A program made the position numbers and the translations under genes. Of a stretch of 60,649 nucleotides of DNA, positions 22,810 to 34,092 are shown one piece after another. This DNA comes from Hortaea werneckii (Eukaryota; Ascomycota; Dothideomycetes; Mycosphaerellales; Teratosphaeriaceae), in the NCBI GenBank assembly GCA_037044905.1, contig JBAOKB010000010.1, forward strand, positions 1 through 60,649. The letters run 5' to 3'. The notes under the pieces were generated by a model. The model searched no databases. It had not been told where the DNA came from and worked only from the letters and a program-made list of their open reading frames with translations. The stretch's first letter is position 1, and each line of letters begins with the position of its first letter.

Positions 22810-24350
22810 CTATGGAGCTCCGCTCTCCCCTGCGCTGGCAATATGGGACACTACTTGCTCCATCATTTTCTCCTCTGATTGCAAAGAGCTCAGCAGTTGT
22901 TCAAGTAGTTGTATCATCCTTGCCTGCGTTGTTGTTGAAGATCCCAATGCTTGGATGATCGGCGATAATTGGGTCGAGACTTCGGCCTTCCACTGTTGCG
23001 GTGCCATGTCTTTCTCGGGTTCGGGCAAGCGGGAGGTATTGGAGTTGTCAGGCTTGTCGAACTCGATAGATGTCTGCACAGGGGAGACACCTTCTGAGAA
23101 TTGAGCATCTCGTTCGAAAGGTGACAGGTGGTGCGGGGATCCTTTGCCGAAAGATGAGGAGTGAGCACCGTTTCTGCCACCAGTTCGTGGTATCTCTAGG
23201 CCCGTCTTTCTTGCGATTATTTCAAGCTTTGCTGTCAACTCTTGAATTGCCTCTTGACTTGGAGATGACGTGTTATCCCTTATTTTCATGATTGCATATT
23301 GCACATTCTCGAGCCGTAGCTTGATCTGGTTTAATAATCCAGAATGAGTCACAGCCCTTGCATGGTCCCTTTTGATGAATTCCTCCAGATCATCGAGCTC
23401 TTTGTATGTATTCAACATGAGGTTGATATAATACGCCTCTCGCTTTACTCGCTGCCTTGGGAGTCGCTCTAAGAGACGTAACACTACAGGTATCCAGAAC
23501 AGTAGAAGACTGATCACCACCACCAGTATGTAGATTATCATGTTGGCAAGATTTCCTTGGTTTCCAGCGGCTATGGTGATATTCTCGCTGAAGGCCAGAC
23601 CTAGGTAGATACCCAGGCCTATCAAGAACGTGGCCACAGCTAGATTGAGTAATCTTACGAGAGCAACAAGCATGACGGCAGAATTTATCGATGGCGTCAC
23701 CCATCTATCAGATTGAAGCCGTGCAAGCACACGATCTTGAGTCATCTGGAGCTGCTCTGGTTCCAGTGATCTCGGTCCCTGGCCGGAACAATGTGATCTG
23801 TTTATGGAGCTCATCTTTCATGCCGTGCCATTCGCCAGGTGTGCAGAGCCAATCTTTGATGTCGTCTGGGCTGACGAGAGTGCCAAATGATTGCTGTATG
23901 ATACAGCAGTAGTAGACGGAGAGCAAGCCGGAGACCAGACTAACAATGAAGGCAGCTTGCACCGTCCAGTGTGTGTTTGCAATCTCGTCAAGGCCGAGGC
24001 CTGAGAATGCCACCTGCGCAATGATCGCCGCCTGTTCGATTCCTGTCAGTCATGCTCACCGTCAAAGGATGGAAGATGCTCACAGCAACAGCCGTCATGT
24101 TATAATTTGCACACGTAGCGTCTCGGGTGAGCGTAGCAGCGTGCAGAGTGCCGTCTTGTATCACATCCTTGTGGATTCGTCCAATCATATCAAGGGCATC
24201 AGGAAACGCCAACTGCAAGAAAAATGTTCGCCGAAATCCATACAAAGACACCCAACGAGAGTTCTGTCCGTGTTCAAGGAATATCTCAAAACCCGGCTGA
24301 ATGCCCTGAATTAAAGAAGCGACGCCCACAATGATGCTCGCGGCTTCCAT
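22810..24350 (-). CDS. Uncharacterised fungal membrane protein with apparent frame break
   Basis: Exon 1 (24350-24084) and exon 2 (from 24031) join across a clean 52-nt intron (GTGAGC..CAG). Exon 1 opens with MEAASIIVGVASLIQG, a hydrophobic start common in fungal STAND-associated and related proteins; an upstream ATG at 24434 adds 28 residues. Exon 2 holds a helix (AAFIVSLVSGLLSVYYCCII) and SPDDIKDWL. Its frame then closes at 23708, while two more helices and a cytoplasmic coil continue in another frame to the stop at 22810. Reconciling them needs either an indel between about 23815 and 23733 or an implausibly short 28-nt intron (23732-23705, GTGTGC..TAG), which would give 486 residues. I cannot tell a recent pseudogene from an assembly error. 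No function is known. Confidence 0.6.
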
Positions 24351-25024
24351 GCCGGACAATGAGTTTTGTGTGTTAAAGAGGACCTTTTGAATGTTCTGTG
24401 TAAGCCCACAGCATTTGTACACGAGGAAGGGCATTGTACCAGCTTATCTAGCCCTTACACCAGCAAGGCTGAGCCAAATCAGACGCCCATGCGTTATTCT
24501 TGCTGCGGTCGGCGGGCTGTGTGATATGCATGCCAACTATTAATAGATTAGACAACTCAAGGAAGTACACTTCCGACTTGTTGTAGGCATCTTCCGACTA
24601 GCCATCCCGCTCTAGATTTACTACTTGCGTGAGCCTTCCTTTGTGCTGTTATATCGCACACCCGATGTAGCAATACTTACCTTGTAGCAGTAACATGCTT
24701 TAGGCTTTTTACAATTATTTCAGGAAGTTCAGACTGTATGCGAGCCATGTGAAGCCTTTAGCATTAATGCAAGTACCGCCCCCACCGTGCCCAGCTTCAG
24801 CCAATACAATTGCTTTGTCGATTGGGCCAAATACAAGGCCAGAAAGACTGGCTGGTGCGAATAGAAGCAACCAAGGCGGAAGGTATGATTATTATATCAT
24901 TACGACCTTGTGAGCGTAGCTTTAGCCCATCAGAAACACATGCCAGCACATACACACTGACGTACGACCAAGAAACAACAACAAGAGAGACGTAGAGCTA
25001 TGAGGTAGGTTCAGCTTGTAACAC
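24351..25024. other. Intergenic, no recognisable gene
   Basis: About 670 bp, more A/T-rich than its neighbours. Promoter of the preceding membrane-protein gene and 3' flank of the AIM24-family gene. An in-frame upstream ATG at 24434 could extend the membrane protein into it. Confidence 0.4.
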
Positions 25025-26070
25025 TCAGCTTCCGCCCGACTGCGACCTAACCCAACTAGCAAAGTCGTCCAGGTTGCGAGTTTGCATGTAGATGGTTCCG
25101 GGTCCCGTGAAGCGACAGACCTAGTTCCAAACTTAGCTACCCACGTCCATCACGGGAGGGAAGACAATGTACTCACCAAGCCTTCGCCACTCTTGACACT
25201 GGACCAGCTGCCACTAGCAGCCTTCTCGATCTTATAGTCACAATTCCAAGCGACCAGATGGCCATTGTCAACGATATGCTGTTCGCCTTCTTGGAGCTGC
25301 ACACCATCAGAGTCAGTGCGCTTGTTCCATAAAAGCCTCTACTGTGAAAGAGAAAAGCCAGAAAATAAACCAAATAATGAGAAGAAAAAAAAAGATCACT
25401 CACATGAATCACATCCACAGCCCCATAACTCGTCAACCACACCAACCCCTGCCCCATCATCTTATAAATGAACAGGTCCTCGCCACTAAACATGGCCTTA
25501 CTGAACCCCTGACTCTTCGTCTCCCTCTTCACCTCCCCCGTAGAAGCCAAGAAAGCATCTTTGCCTACATTCCACACCCGGCCGTCGTTAGCGATCTGCA
25601 ACGCGACGATGTCGCCCATGAGCGTAGGGGCGAGCGCGACGGTCCCCGGTCCCGTAAAACTCGCTTCGCTCATCTGGCTGCCCGTTAGCATCTTCCGCAT
25701 CGAGAATTTGATCGCGCCTTCCAGTTTGACGGTCGGGGACATGTGGATCATGGCGCCGGGTTTGGCTTTGATGAGGTCGTTGGGGCCCAGTTGGAGGTTC
25801 AGGGTCGAGTTCGTGTTGCGGTGTTTGATCGTGTAGTGAATGTTCTGGTAGCTGCCAGAGTCTGTGGTTTCCGGGGGCGCATGTTGTTGGGGTGGCGGGT
25901 AGCCTTGTTGTTGTTGGCTGTGGGCCTGCTGTTGCTGGTCGTACTGAGGTTGTTGGCTGTAGCCTTGCTGAGGAGGGTAGCCTTGCGTACGTCGGTGAGC
26001 TTCTGACGCGAATGAGAAATTGTGAAATTGAATCCATACCTTGATGATAGCTCTGTGGGTAGGAGGACAT
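25025..26070 (-). CDS. AIM24-family (DUF124/TRAP-like) protein with Gln/Pro-rich N-terminus
   Basis: Four exons: 26070-26040, 26002-25404, 25296-25177 and 25120-25025, giving 281 residues. Introns 2 and 3 (107 and 56 nt) have good GTGAGT donors. Intron 1 is very short, 37 nt ending at CAG or 40 nt ending at AAG; both keep the frame. Residues ~15-55 repeat QGYPPQQ-like units rich in Gln, Pro and Tyr. The rest is the AIM24 domain: KAKPGAMIHMSPTVKLEG, GTVALAPTLMGDIVAL, GLVWLTSYGAVDVIH, VDNGHLVAWN, then SGEGLVCRFTGPGTIYMQTRN. The fold is a trimeric beta barrel related to bacterial TRAP-like proteins. Yeast Aim24 is mitochondrial and affects MICOS, but this protein starts MSSYPQSYHQ without an obvious targeting peptide, so it is more likely the cytosolic branch of the family. 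Confidence 0.9.
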
Positions 26071-27154
26071 CTTTGCAGTAATAAATCTACGCGAACTGCT
26101 TTCATGAGCGGATACTGTATCTCACTTTCTTCCCCTAAGATCCCAAATCAACCGTCAATGTCAGTACTTCTTACAAGGAACCCAAAATGCCTGACCTGTC
26201 TTCGCAGCGCACTTAATAAACCATTCAACAGGCCCACCTCAGCCTCAAACAAAGGAACGAGTTATACGAGAGGCAACCGATCATCACCATCATCATCATC
26301 ATATACCTGCTCAGCCTCACTACTCAGATCAAACCTTGGCTGAGCAAGCGCGCTAGCGAAAGCACCAAACTTTCCTTTCATCGGTCACCGGAAAAGCGTA
26401 AACGTTCAGCTGCCTGCATCGCCACTGCACATAGCCTCACCATTGCGCACGCATCGCTTCAGAACAACGATACGAGAGCAGAGCAAGATGTTATGTGCAA
26501 CATAGAATCCTAGCGGAAGAATGACTGATCGTCTTGCCGAAGGGGTAATATAGAACCTGAAAAACTTGGGAAGTGCTGTATTTTGTGCACGTACCATATC
26601 ACACAAACTTCTACAGCAATATCAGTAAGGTAGAGTCCTTCCGCGACGGACGCTCAAAAACCGAAGACAGCGACAGATTGAAGAAAACCAAGAAAGAGAG
26701 GATCTCCATTTGTCTTGCTGAAACGATCAACAACCATAGTTGATTGTCCAAATATCTACAAGAGAAAACTACGAAAAGAAAAGGGCATGAAGGTGGAAGT
26801 ACAAAAAAAGACTCGTATCGCCCAATTGTGCAAGGGCAGAAAACGCATCCCTTCCATCCCACTTTACCGCCCTCAAAAAAAAAAAGAAAAGAAAAGGAAA
26901 AGGAAAAGGAAAACAGCACCGTCCCCATGAACTTCCAAAAATGCTAGAACGCTTATGCCAGAGGGTGTGAATTGCCCAAGCCCCAAAAACCCCCATCCCC
27001 AACCCATCACGTGAGGGTATAGTAGAGAAAAGAAAATAAAAAAAAACGCCATTGTGTGACGAGTAACATCTCCTTAATCGCTCCCATCTTCCAAAATGGC
27101 CGCCGCAAGGTAGAAAGGTAAGACTTCGGAGCAGCGACTTCCTTCTGAGTCGTC
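26071..27154. other. Intergenic with A-rich tract and CAT microsatellite
   Basis: About 1.1 kb between two minus-strand genes. It has a short (CAT)n run near 26282-26300 and an A-rich purine tract (26875-26912, AAAAAG and AAAAGG units) that on the minus strand is a pyrimidine tract. No gene recognised. Confidence 0.45.
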
Positions 27155-29548
27155 TTAGACGGACAAAATATGCTCCCCCTTGCCCCGATACCGTTGCAGC
27201 TCCAACCCCACCTCACGCATGCGCTCGGCGCCGCGACCCGGCTTGACCTTATACGTCTTCTCGCCTTTGGCGGCGTTCTTGGCGCACATCTTCTGCCACA
27301 TCTTCTCCTTACGACGCTGGCGTTTCTTCTCCAGCCCCTTGACGATGTCGATGGCGCCGCGCTTGGGGATTTCGTGGGCGTTGTTGTGCGCGGTGGTGTC
27401 GGAGGCGACGCCGTCGTCCGAGTGCTTCTTGTGCAGACGGCTGAGGAGGAAGCCGCCTGTGCGGGGCAGCGAGGCGGTGCGGGTTAGGTCCGGTCGGGCG
27501 GCGAGGCCTTCTGCTTTCTTTGCGAAGGCTGCGCCGCGGGAGGGTGATGAGCGGCGGGTGTTGGGTGGAGAGGTCATCATTGCTGTCGGGGCTGGTGACC
27601 TCGCGCGCTTCGGAGAGTGGCCACCGAATAGCTTCCGAGGCGGTGGTGGCGACCGGTTGCTAGCTCGTTGCTTCATTGGGGGCGGCGGTGAGTGGTGCTT
27701 TGTCACACGCTTGGTGGGAGGCGGCGAATGGTATCGTACTGTGGGTGGCGGGGAGCGAGTGCTCTTGCGACGAGGAGCTGGTGAAGATCGGCGCTTAGGT
27801 GTGCTTTCCTCCCTCACAGAATCCATTTCTCCATGAACCATTTCGTCTTCGTCATCTTCCTCCTCAGGATCATCGAGATCTTCGTCGTCCTCTTCGTCCA
27901 GCTCGGGGTCCGAGGTAGGAAAGCTGGGATCGATATCCTGTGGCCGAGGCTTGTGCTTGGCAGCTTCGATGACTTTCTTGCGATTGATGTAGGCTTGCTC
28001 CAATGGACGATCTTCGTCCAACGTCCCACATACAAAATCGGTAGAGTCTGGTAGGTCATCATTGTTGTTGCGGTTTGCGATAGGTATGGATGCAGTACGC
28101 GTGTGATTGGAGGGACTGCGACGGCGGCGCTTCTTCGATGAGCTCGGCGACATCTGGTCTGAACTGATGGATCCAACCGAAGATGATAAACGGGCGTCAT
28201 CAGTTTTTGCGTTGAGGTTCAGTCGCTCAAGATGCTCAATGGAAGTGGCAGCGGTGGACCCTCCAGGTCGCCACCATTCGTAATCACTCCCCTCTTCGTC
28301 TTCATCGGAGTCTGAAGCAGCGAAGCCATCTTCGTCGTCCGAGTGGAATCCGGCATCGGAATCGTCCGAGTCTTCCTCGTCAATTTCCGCGTCGACGTCG
28401 TCTTGCTCGTCGTCCTGGTCTTCGCCGTCATTGTCCTCGTCCTCATCCTCATCGTCTTCTTCCGCCACAGCTTCCTCCTCGACCTCTTCACATGCCTTCC
28501 GAATCACGTTCTCTTTCATTAGAGTGTCCGTGACAGTGAGACGGCTTCGGTAACAAGTCGCCTCCTGCACCCATTCCTCAGGCTCGTCATCGCTACTAGC
28601 GAACTCGTGGAAGCGCGTAGCCTCAGTACCCGTCTCCTCATCGGAATCCCTGGACAATGTGGGCACACGCTTAATGTTAGAAGCTTCGGTGGTATTAGGG
28701 CTGGGAGTAGACTGGGTCGTGCTCGAGCTCTTGCGCAGCTGCTTTGGGGAGCCATGAGTGACGGTGCTGTCGGAACCGCGATGTACCTTGTGCTCTGGTG
28801 ATTTTGCAGGCAACTTTCGCTGAGGTGGCGGCGGGCTGACAGGTCGCTTTACGGGTCCAGCCTCAGAAGGCTTCTTGTCTGCGGTGGTCTTTGTTGGGCA
28901 GGCGAATTTGATCGTACACTTCCTCTTCGGTTGCTCGGTCGCATCAGACTTTTCGTTCGTAGACTCTGAGGACTGGGCGGCCGAAGTAGGTGACGGCGGC
29001 TTCGGTTTGGCCTCTTCCTTTCCTTTGCATGCAAACATGATGCACCTCTTCCTACCCAGAGTAGCCTCCACCGATCTTTCCGAGCCAGTGTCTTCTTGCG
29101 AAGCTGCGGCTTCTTCCTGTCCGACGATCTTCAACTTCTTGTCTAGAGGCTTTTCAGTGACTGGCAACGCATTGCGTGCCTCTGTCGGAGGTAAAGGAGG
29201 GCTCATTCCCGGGCTGGGCATGCTATGCCCGTCATCGCTCGTCAGGTCGGCGGTCGAAGTGGTGCTCCACGTCGAGTGCGTACTCAGCGCACGTGGTGGA
29301 TGCGGCATGTGATCCTCGTCGCTATGCTCGGTTTCGGAATGAAGCTGGCGCGTCAATAAAGACTCTCTCCTCGGGGCCATGGCTGGTGGTGCCTTGGAAT
29401 AATGTTCTTGCGTCCAAGAAAGGCCTCTTTTCAAATCATCAGGCGGTTCATCGACTTCCGCGAGCATCTCCTCGCTATGATCCATCCCCGTGCTCGTCGC
29501 GGCTGGCGCGGGTTGCGCCAGGTGCTGTGAAGATTTCCAGAAAACCAT
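27155..29548 (-). CDS. DUF3295 protein with paired Cys motifs
   Basis: A single exon encodes 797 residues. The N-terminal part has the fungal signature PRRESLLTRQLHSETEHSD followed by RALSTHSTWSTTSTADLTSDDG, which I associate with DUF3295 proteins. Two related Cys motifs follow: GRKRCIMFACKG (Cys169, Cys174) and PKRKCTIKFACPT (Cys211, Cys217). The centre is extremely acidic (about 365-430, mostly Asp and Glu). A conserved segment DSTDFVCGTLDEDRPLEQAYINRKK comes next, then Pro-rich sequence with repeated RSPPPP-type units. The basic C-terminus KGLEKKRQRRKEKMWQK ends in a conserved GAERMREVGLELQRYRG. The charge layout suggests a nuclear protein, but no activity is known. Length and lack of introns agree with relatives I know. 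The start is the first ATG. Confidence 0.85.
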   Translation of the reverse strand: MVFWKSSQHLAQPAPAATSTGMDHSEEMLAEVDEPPDDLKRGLSWTQEHYSKAPPAMAPRRESLLTRQLHSETEHSDEDHMPHPPRALSTHSTWSTTSTADLTSDDGHSMPSPGMSPPLPPTEARNALPVTEKPLDKKLKIVGQEEAAASQEDTGSERSVEATLGRKRCIMFACKGKEEAKPKPPSPTSAAQSSESTNEKSDATEQPKRKCTIKFACPTKTTADKKPSEAGPVKRPVSPPPPQRKLPAKSPEHKVHRGSDSTVTHGSPKQLRKSSSTTQSTPSPNTTEASNIKRVPTLSRDSDEETGTEATRFHEFASSDDEPEEWVQEATCYRSRLTVTDTLMKENVIRKACEEVEEEAVAEEDDEDEDEDNDGEDQDDEQDDVDAEIDEEDSDDSDAGFHSDDEDGFAASDSDEDEEGSDYEWWRPGGSTAATSIEHLERLNLNAKTDDARLSSSVGSISSDQMSPSSSKKRRRRSPSNHTRTASIPIANRNNNDDLPDSTDFVCGTLDEDRPLEQAYINRKKVIEAAKHKPRPQDIDPSFPTSDPELDEEDDEDLDDPEEEDDEDEMVHGEMDSVREESTPKRRSSPAPRRKSTRSPPPTVRYHSPPPTKRVTKHHSPPPPMKQRASNRSPPPPRKLFGGHSPKRARSPAPTAMMTSPPNTRRSSPSRGAAFAKKAEGLAARPDLTRTASLPRTGGFLLSRLHKKHSDDGVASDTTAHNNAHEIPKRGAIDIVKGLEKKRQRRKEKMWQKMCAKNAAKGEKTYKVKPGRGAERMREVGLELQRYRGKGEHILSV

Positions 29549-32500
29549 GGTCGTAAAAGATGACTAATGAATTAGAATGGCGTAAATGGGAATCGTCGTA
29601 CTGTTTCGACCACGTCCTTCCAGAAAGGATTCGAAGGCACTCAAGTGTGCTGACCCAGCGGGCCTAATGCTGCTATAAATCGTGGGGCATCGTGACGTTG
29701 ACAAGGCGCGAGTGTTCGCAGAGTAGGAGAATAGGTAGGTCAGAGGCCGGCGGTGTTGCTAGGGTGGCAGGCGTCAGCAGCAGCTTGCGCGGAGGCAGCG
29801 TTGATCGTTGCAAGTATTAATGGCAAAGATCGCAGGTAAGAGGCGTACAGCGTGGCTCAGGCGCCGGATGGTGTGGCGGATGTCCGAATGATCAGCGCCT
29901 TGGCAGATGAGGAATTTCTCGGCCGCGTCAGGCGCGTCGGTGGCGCGGCTGGCAGGCGGAAAGTGAATGTGAACGGGGGGCGGGTGTGGTGAGAAGAGAG
30001 GAGAGCGATTCGCGTTGTTTGCCGCAGCAAGCAGTCGTGCTGCGCGCAGAGGCGGAGCGAAAGAGCTTGCAGCTGGAGGAGGAGAGGAGAGGTAAAAGAA
30101 ATCGGCAGTCGTGGACAGAGAAGGTCGCTCGGGGTGGATCTGGGGCTGCAGATGTAGCGCCAATTTGAGAAGGTGGTGTGGTGTGCCCTGTGCTCAGCCA
30201 GCGTCGTTCCGAGTGCGTGAGAGCGCGAGAGAGCCCCGGCCTGTGAGCTGAGTGAGCTGTGCGAGCCCGGCCGGACACGGCAAGCAACCAAGCAACACTG
30301 GCTCGCTGGATCTGTCCAAGCGCAGCGGTGAGTTTTTCACTCAAGCGGCCCCCCAAATAATCATTACTAGTAGCTGCAGGTTGGTCATCCCACGCCCGAG
30401 CGGTCAAGTGCTAGCGTTGATCTCTTACAAGATGCTGCCCAGCAGTCATCCACAGCATTCCGGCGGTATTATCCCATCTACTGGAAATAGTCCCCATTCA
30501 CCGAACACATGATCGTCATCATTGCAGGAACACCTCATGCCCTGCCGGGTTCGCCCGCGCTACCCTCTGCCGGAGCCCGAACTCATGGCGTCATTGTGCG
30601 TTCGGTAAATACAAATGCTGCCTGGCGAACGAGATGGTCGCTTTGGGCGTAACAGACAACTCATAATTCGCACAACGCATCACGCTCATCCTGCTCTCTC
30701 ACTCGATGGGCTCCGCAACACAATCAAAGTCCCCGTCGAACTGCCGACGCGACTCGCTGCGTCCTGCAACAGCCCCTGACAAGTCTTGCGAGAACTTTGT
30801 CCAACAGCAGGTTCTAGCAAGCCGCCCACCACTGAGAAAAATGCCTCACCTGCAGCTGTGTCTGGAGTCGACCTTGGCTGTCAATAACGTTTCTTACAAC
30901 GCTTGAGATCGTAATTTACCGCGTCCGCTTACTTTCACCGTTTCTCATTGGCCGAAAGTAGATCGCTTCCCGTGACTAAACTAGACTTTGCTGTATTCGC
31001 CAAAGTAAATCGTACGGCTTCCTCAATTGAATAATCACTCCCACCCTTTCATCCAAGCGCGCTCGAACCGATGGGCAGCTCTTGCAGACTGGCGCACCAA
31101 CAAAAAAGAAAAAGAGCAAAACACAATCCCCTCAAATCGGCCGATGGCGCACCAACCAGCGCTTTGACAAGACGGGGAGGGGAAAAGAAAAGGCGTTTTT
31201 TTCTAATTGCTCACCGTGCCCATTGCGTCGTTGGGCGCAACAGAAAAGCCTGTTGTGCGGCGATTCGGTATCGTTAACGCAATCCGCTTTCCCTCATGAC
31301 AAAACACTTCTCCATGTGCTCCAGGGCTCTTGCAGCGGTGGACGTAGAGTTATGTCGTTTGACTGATGCCATCAGTGCCAAAATCCGTGCGGACCGCGGC
31401 GAAAAACGCCTACAGTACCCACAGCACAAACTGTAGGTATGTCTGGAAAGGGTTTTATGCACTCGCCTTGTCACGTGGATAGGTCTGTACCCCCTAAGTT
31501 TTCCCTCTTGATCGGGCCGTATAGTACTATGTAGGTACCTAGGTAGCCAATGATGGCTGCGCTTGCAATTCAAGTTCATGCTGCAAGGCAAGCTGCCGCG
31601 AGCAAGAGAGAGGTACGTATTTTCTCCGTGTCCCCCCAACTGCAACCGGCTAAGCAGAAACAATCGCGCATTTCCTTCCCTTTTTCTCTTTTAGCCGCTC
31701 CAGGCGTTCGTCCCTACATGCCCCGGACTCTCCGCAAATGATAGCCGACTTTCGCCCACCTGTCACGGTGTCCTGATCATTCCGGAGCAATGGTCCACCT
31801 GATGTTCTTTGCAGCAAGCTGACCCAGGGCTATGGCGAAGAGATCCCATGCTTACGGTTTACTCCTATTACTATTGGGTGTGGGCGAGGTGAGGGATTTA
31901 GTTAACGACGTGGGATGCTCTGGTCGCTTAAACCCATTATCTCGCAGATGGCGTGGTAAGGAAGTAAGAACCTCGTTCTCTATGACCCTCCCGCACTGTA
32001 CGATGACGAGTTGCAACCCGCGAATGATGCTCCATACCAAGGTAGCTATCGGGAAGCCGGGCTGACCTTCCATCTTTCCCCCGCGCGCGCACCCACGCCT
32101 TCCATTCCGTAAGGGTTCCCCCTCCAAGACCTACCAAGGTCCCATTTGCTTGTGCATGCCGCAAATGTCAGCGTCATTTACTGCTGGGGGAGCCGTCTCA
32201 GAGACGGGACTTTGACTTCCTCACCCGTCACTTTCCGGTGTCGGCGAGGGGGAGGTTTGACAGTTTCCCCAAGTTTTCCCCTCCCCCAAGGAAAAGGCTG
32301 GGGAAGCCCAGAACCGCCCAGATGCTCAGCTCGCGATTTTGCGGGATGGGAGGGCGGGGGGTTGGTTCCGCATGTACCTAGGTACATGTACATGTGGTTC
32401 GAAGCTGTGTCATTGTGGTACGACGAGGAGTGTAGTCGCGAGTCAGTGGAATGACAATAGTGGTAATTGGTATGTACTCGATGGAAGTCGTGTTGATGAT

Positions 32501-32768
32501 TGATGATTGTTTGAATTGCATGGCACTCTTTACTTGTCGCGGGTGTCGTAGGAATGCGGTTTCAAGGTCATGCACATCCGGCCAGAAACTCATTTGCACA
32601 ACCGATTGTAGGGACATGTGCCAGTCAGATAGCAGCACAAACAACCACTCTTGCATGGACAATACATGATCTCAAGCAAACCAACTACCCACCCACACCG
32701 ATAGTCCCGCTTTCAGGCGATGGGCCCTGGCGACAAAAAAGGGGAGAGACTACACACTGACTCCCCTG
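29549..32768. other. 3.2 kb gene-poor region
   Basis: The longest stretch without a supported gene. It separates divergent starts of the DUF3295 and kinase genes. Small open frames are many but short, overlapping and without domains. It contains two TACCTAGGTA palindromes (31536-31545 and 32375-32384); the second extends to a perfect 18-bp palindrome at 32371-32388. Some of it must be promoter. A non-coding RNA or decayed sequence cannot be excluded by eye. Confidence 0.5.
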
Positions 32769-33966
32769 ATGTTCTTCAATCGCTTTGTCCGGTCTCACGC
32801 ACTGCCGCCGCGGTTTAAGCCTGTGGCTATCAGGATGACATCTTCTATAACGGGTGAATCGGGTCGCAAGTATACGCGAGGAAAGGTGCTCCAGAATCAC
32901 CGGGCTAATCCCTCGCTGAGCGTGTTCATGGCCGAGTGCGTTCAACAACACCTGCACTGCGAGAAAAGACTGACGTATTCAGCTAAGCTCTGAAGACGAT
33001 TACTTTGTAGTTAAGCGCGTGACGAGGCCGTTCTACGATTTGTCGAAGCGTCTAGCCTCGGAATTTGGCAGCCCCAGTCGGCTGCGAGTGCACATTGACT
33101 GTAACGACGAGGAAGCCGTGCTGGTCTTTCTCTACTATGAGACCATTCTCCTTGCTCTAATCCAAGGCGATCCCGAGTTTCCTACGGAAGGGCGGATGAA
33201 AGTGCTGCGACAAGTCGGCGAGGCGATACAAGAGCTTCACAGCAAAGACTGGATGCACCTTGGTACTTTTCCCTTTATCCAGAAGGTCATTGTACGGGTG
33301 CTCCTTTAGCTGACCTCCACGATCTGGTAGATGTCAAACCAGACAATGTCTTGGTCAATTGCAACACCAACCAGGAAGGATGCAAGACCGTCGCCGATGC
33401 AGCTTTGGGCGACTTCGATCTCGTCTGTAAATGCGAACATGCAAAGCCCCTCCATACTCCGTATGCCACAGGCAATGTCATGTGGCGGAGTCCAGAGCGG
33501 CAGACGGGAAGAGGGGTAACCAAAGCCTCAGACATCTACTCGTTCGGGCTTGTAGTAAGTATACCACGCTAGAAGATTGAAGACTCGCTGACATGCCGCC
33601 AACAAGTGTATATACGCATTGGGAGGGGGGGATTTACTTCTCTTGAACAATGACCAGGAGCTAGCGGGCCGCGGAATCACGCCAGAACAGGAAATCTTGA
33701 CTCGACATTATGCTTATTTTGGGCCAGTGCCGGACGCTGTCTTTGAGGACGTTGGCGATGAAAATTGGTCCGCTGCTCTAAAGGGCGCTGCAGAGATTGC
33801 AGATGAGTTGGTGAAGGACGACCCAAGACTTCGATTCGAGCGATGGGGTGGAGAGCTGGGTCCGGAGGCGCTGCGCATGATCGCAGGAATGGTTGCTCTC
33901 AATCCCAAAGCGAGACTCGACATAAACCAGGTCATGGCGCATCCCTTTTGGGAGGAAGATGCTTGA
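32769..33966 (+). CDS. Divergent fungal protein kinase (HxD, DFD variant)
   Basis: Exons 32769-32935, 32988-33262, 33331-33554 and 33607-33966 (introns of 52, 68 and 52 nt) give 341 residues, all junctions in frame. Kinase landmarks are YFVVKRV (ATP-binding Lys), IQELHSKDW, then MHLDVKPDNVLV, spliced across intron 2, in place of HRD. LGDFDLVCK stands in place of DFG. MWRSPE replaces APE, followed by TKASDIYSFGLV. The catalytic Asp and Lys are kept. The metal-binding Asp of DFD is kept too, but the glycine is lost. I recognise this as an expanded accessory kinase family in Pezizomycotina, in which DFD seems to be usual. Substrate unknown. It lies next to a single-pass membrane protein and a NACHT protein, which is a frequent kind of accessory neighbourhood. 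Confidence 0.85.
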
Positions 33967-34092
33967 ACTGAGATAATGACGGGGAGGGAGCGAAGTCGGG
34001 ATGTGTTCACATCGAGGTTCTTGCATCTTTCAAAGAAGGTTGTTCGTGTATGCAAGTGATTCCTATCCCGAACCTCTCTTGGCCCTTTTCCC

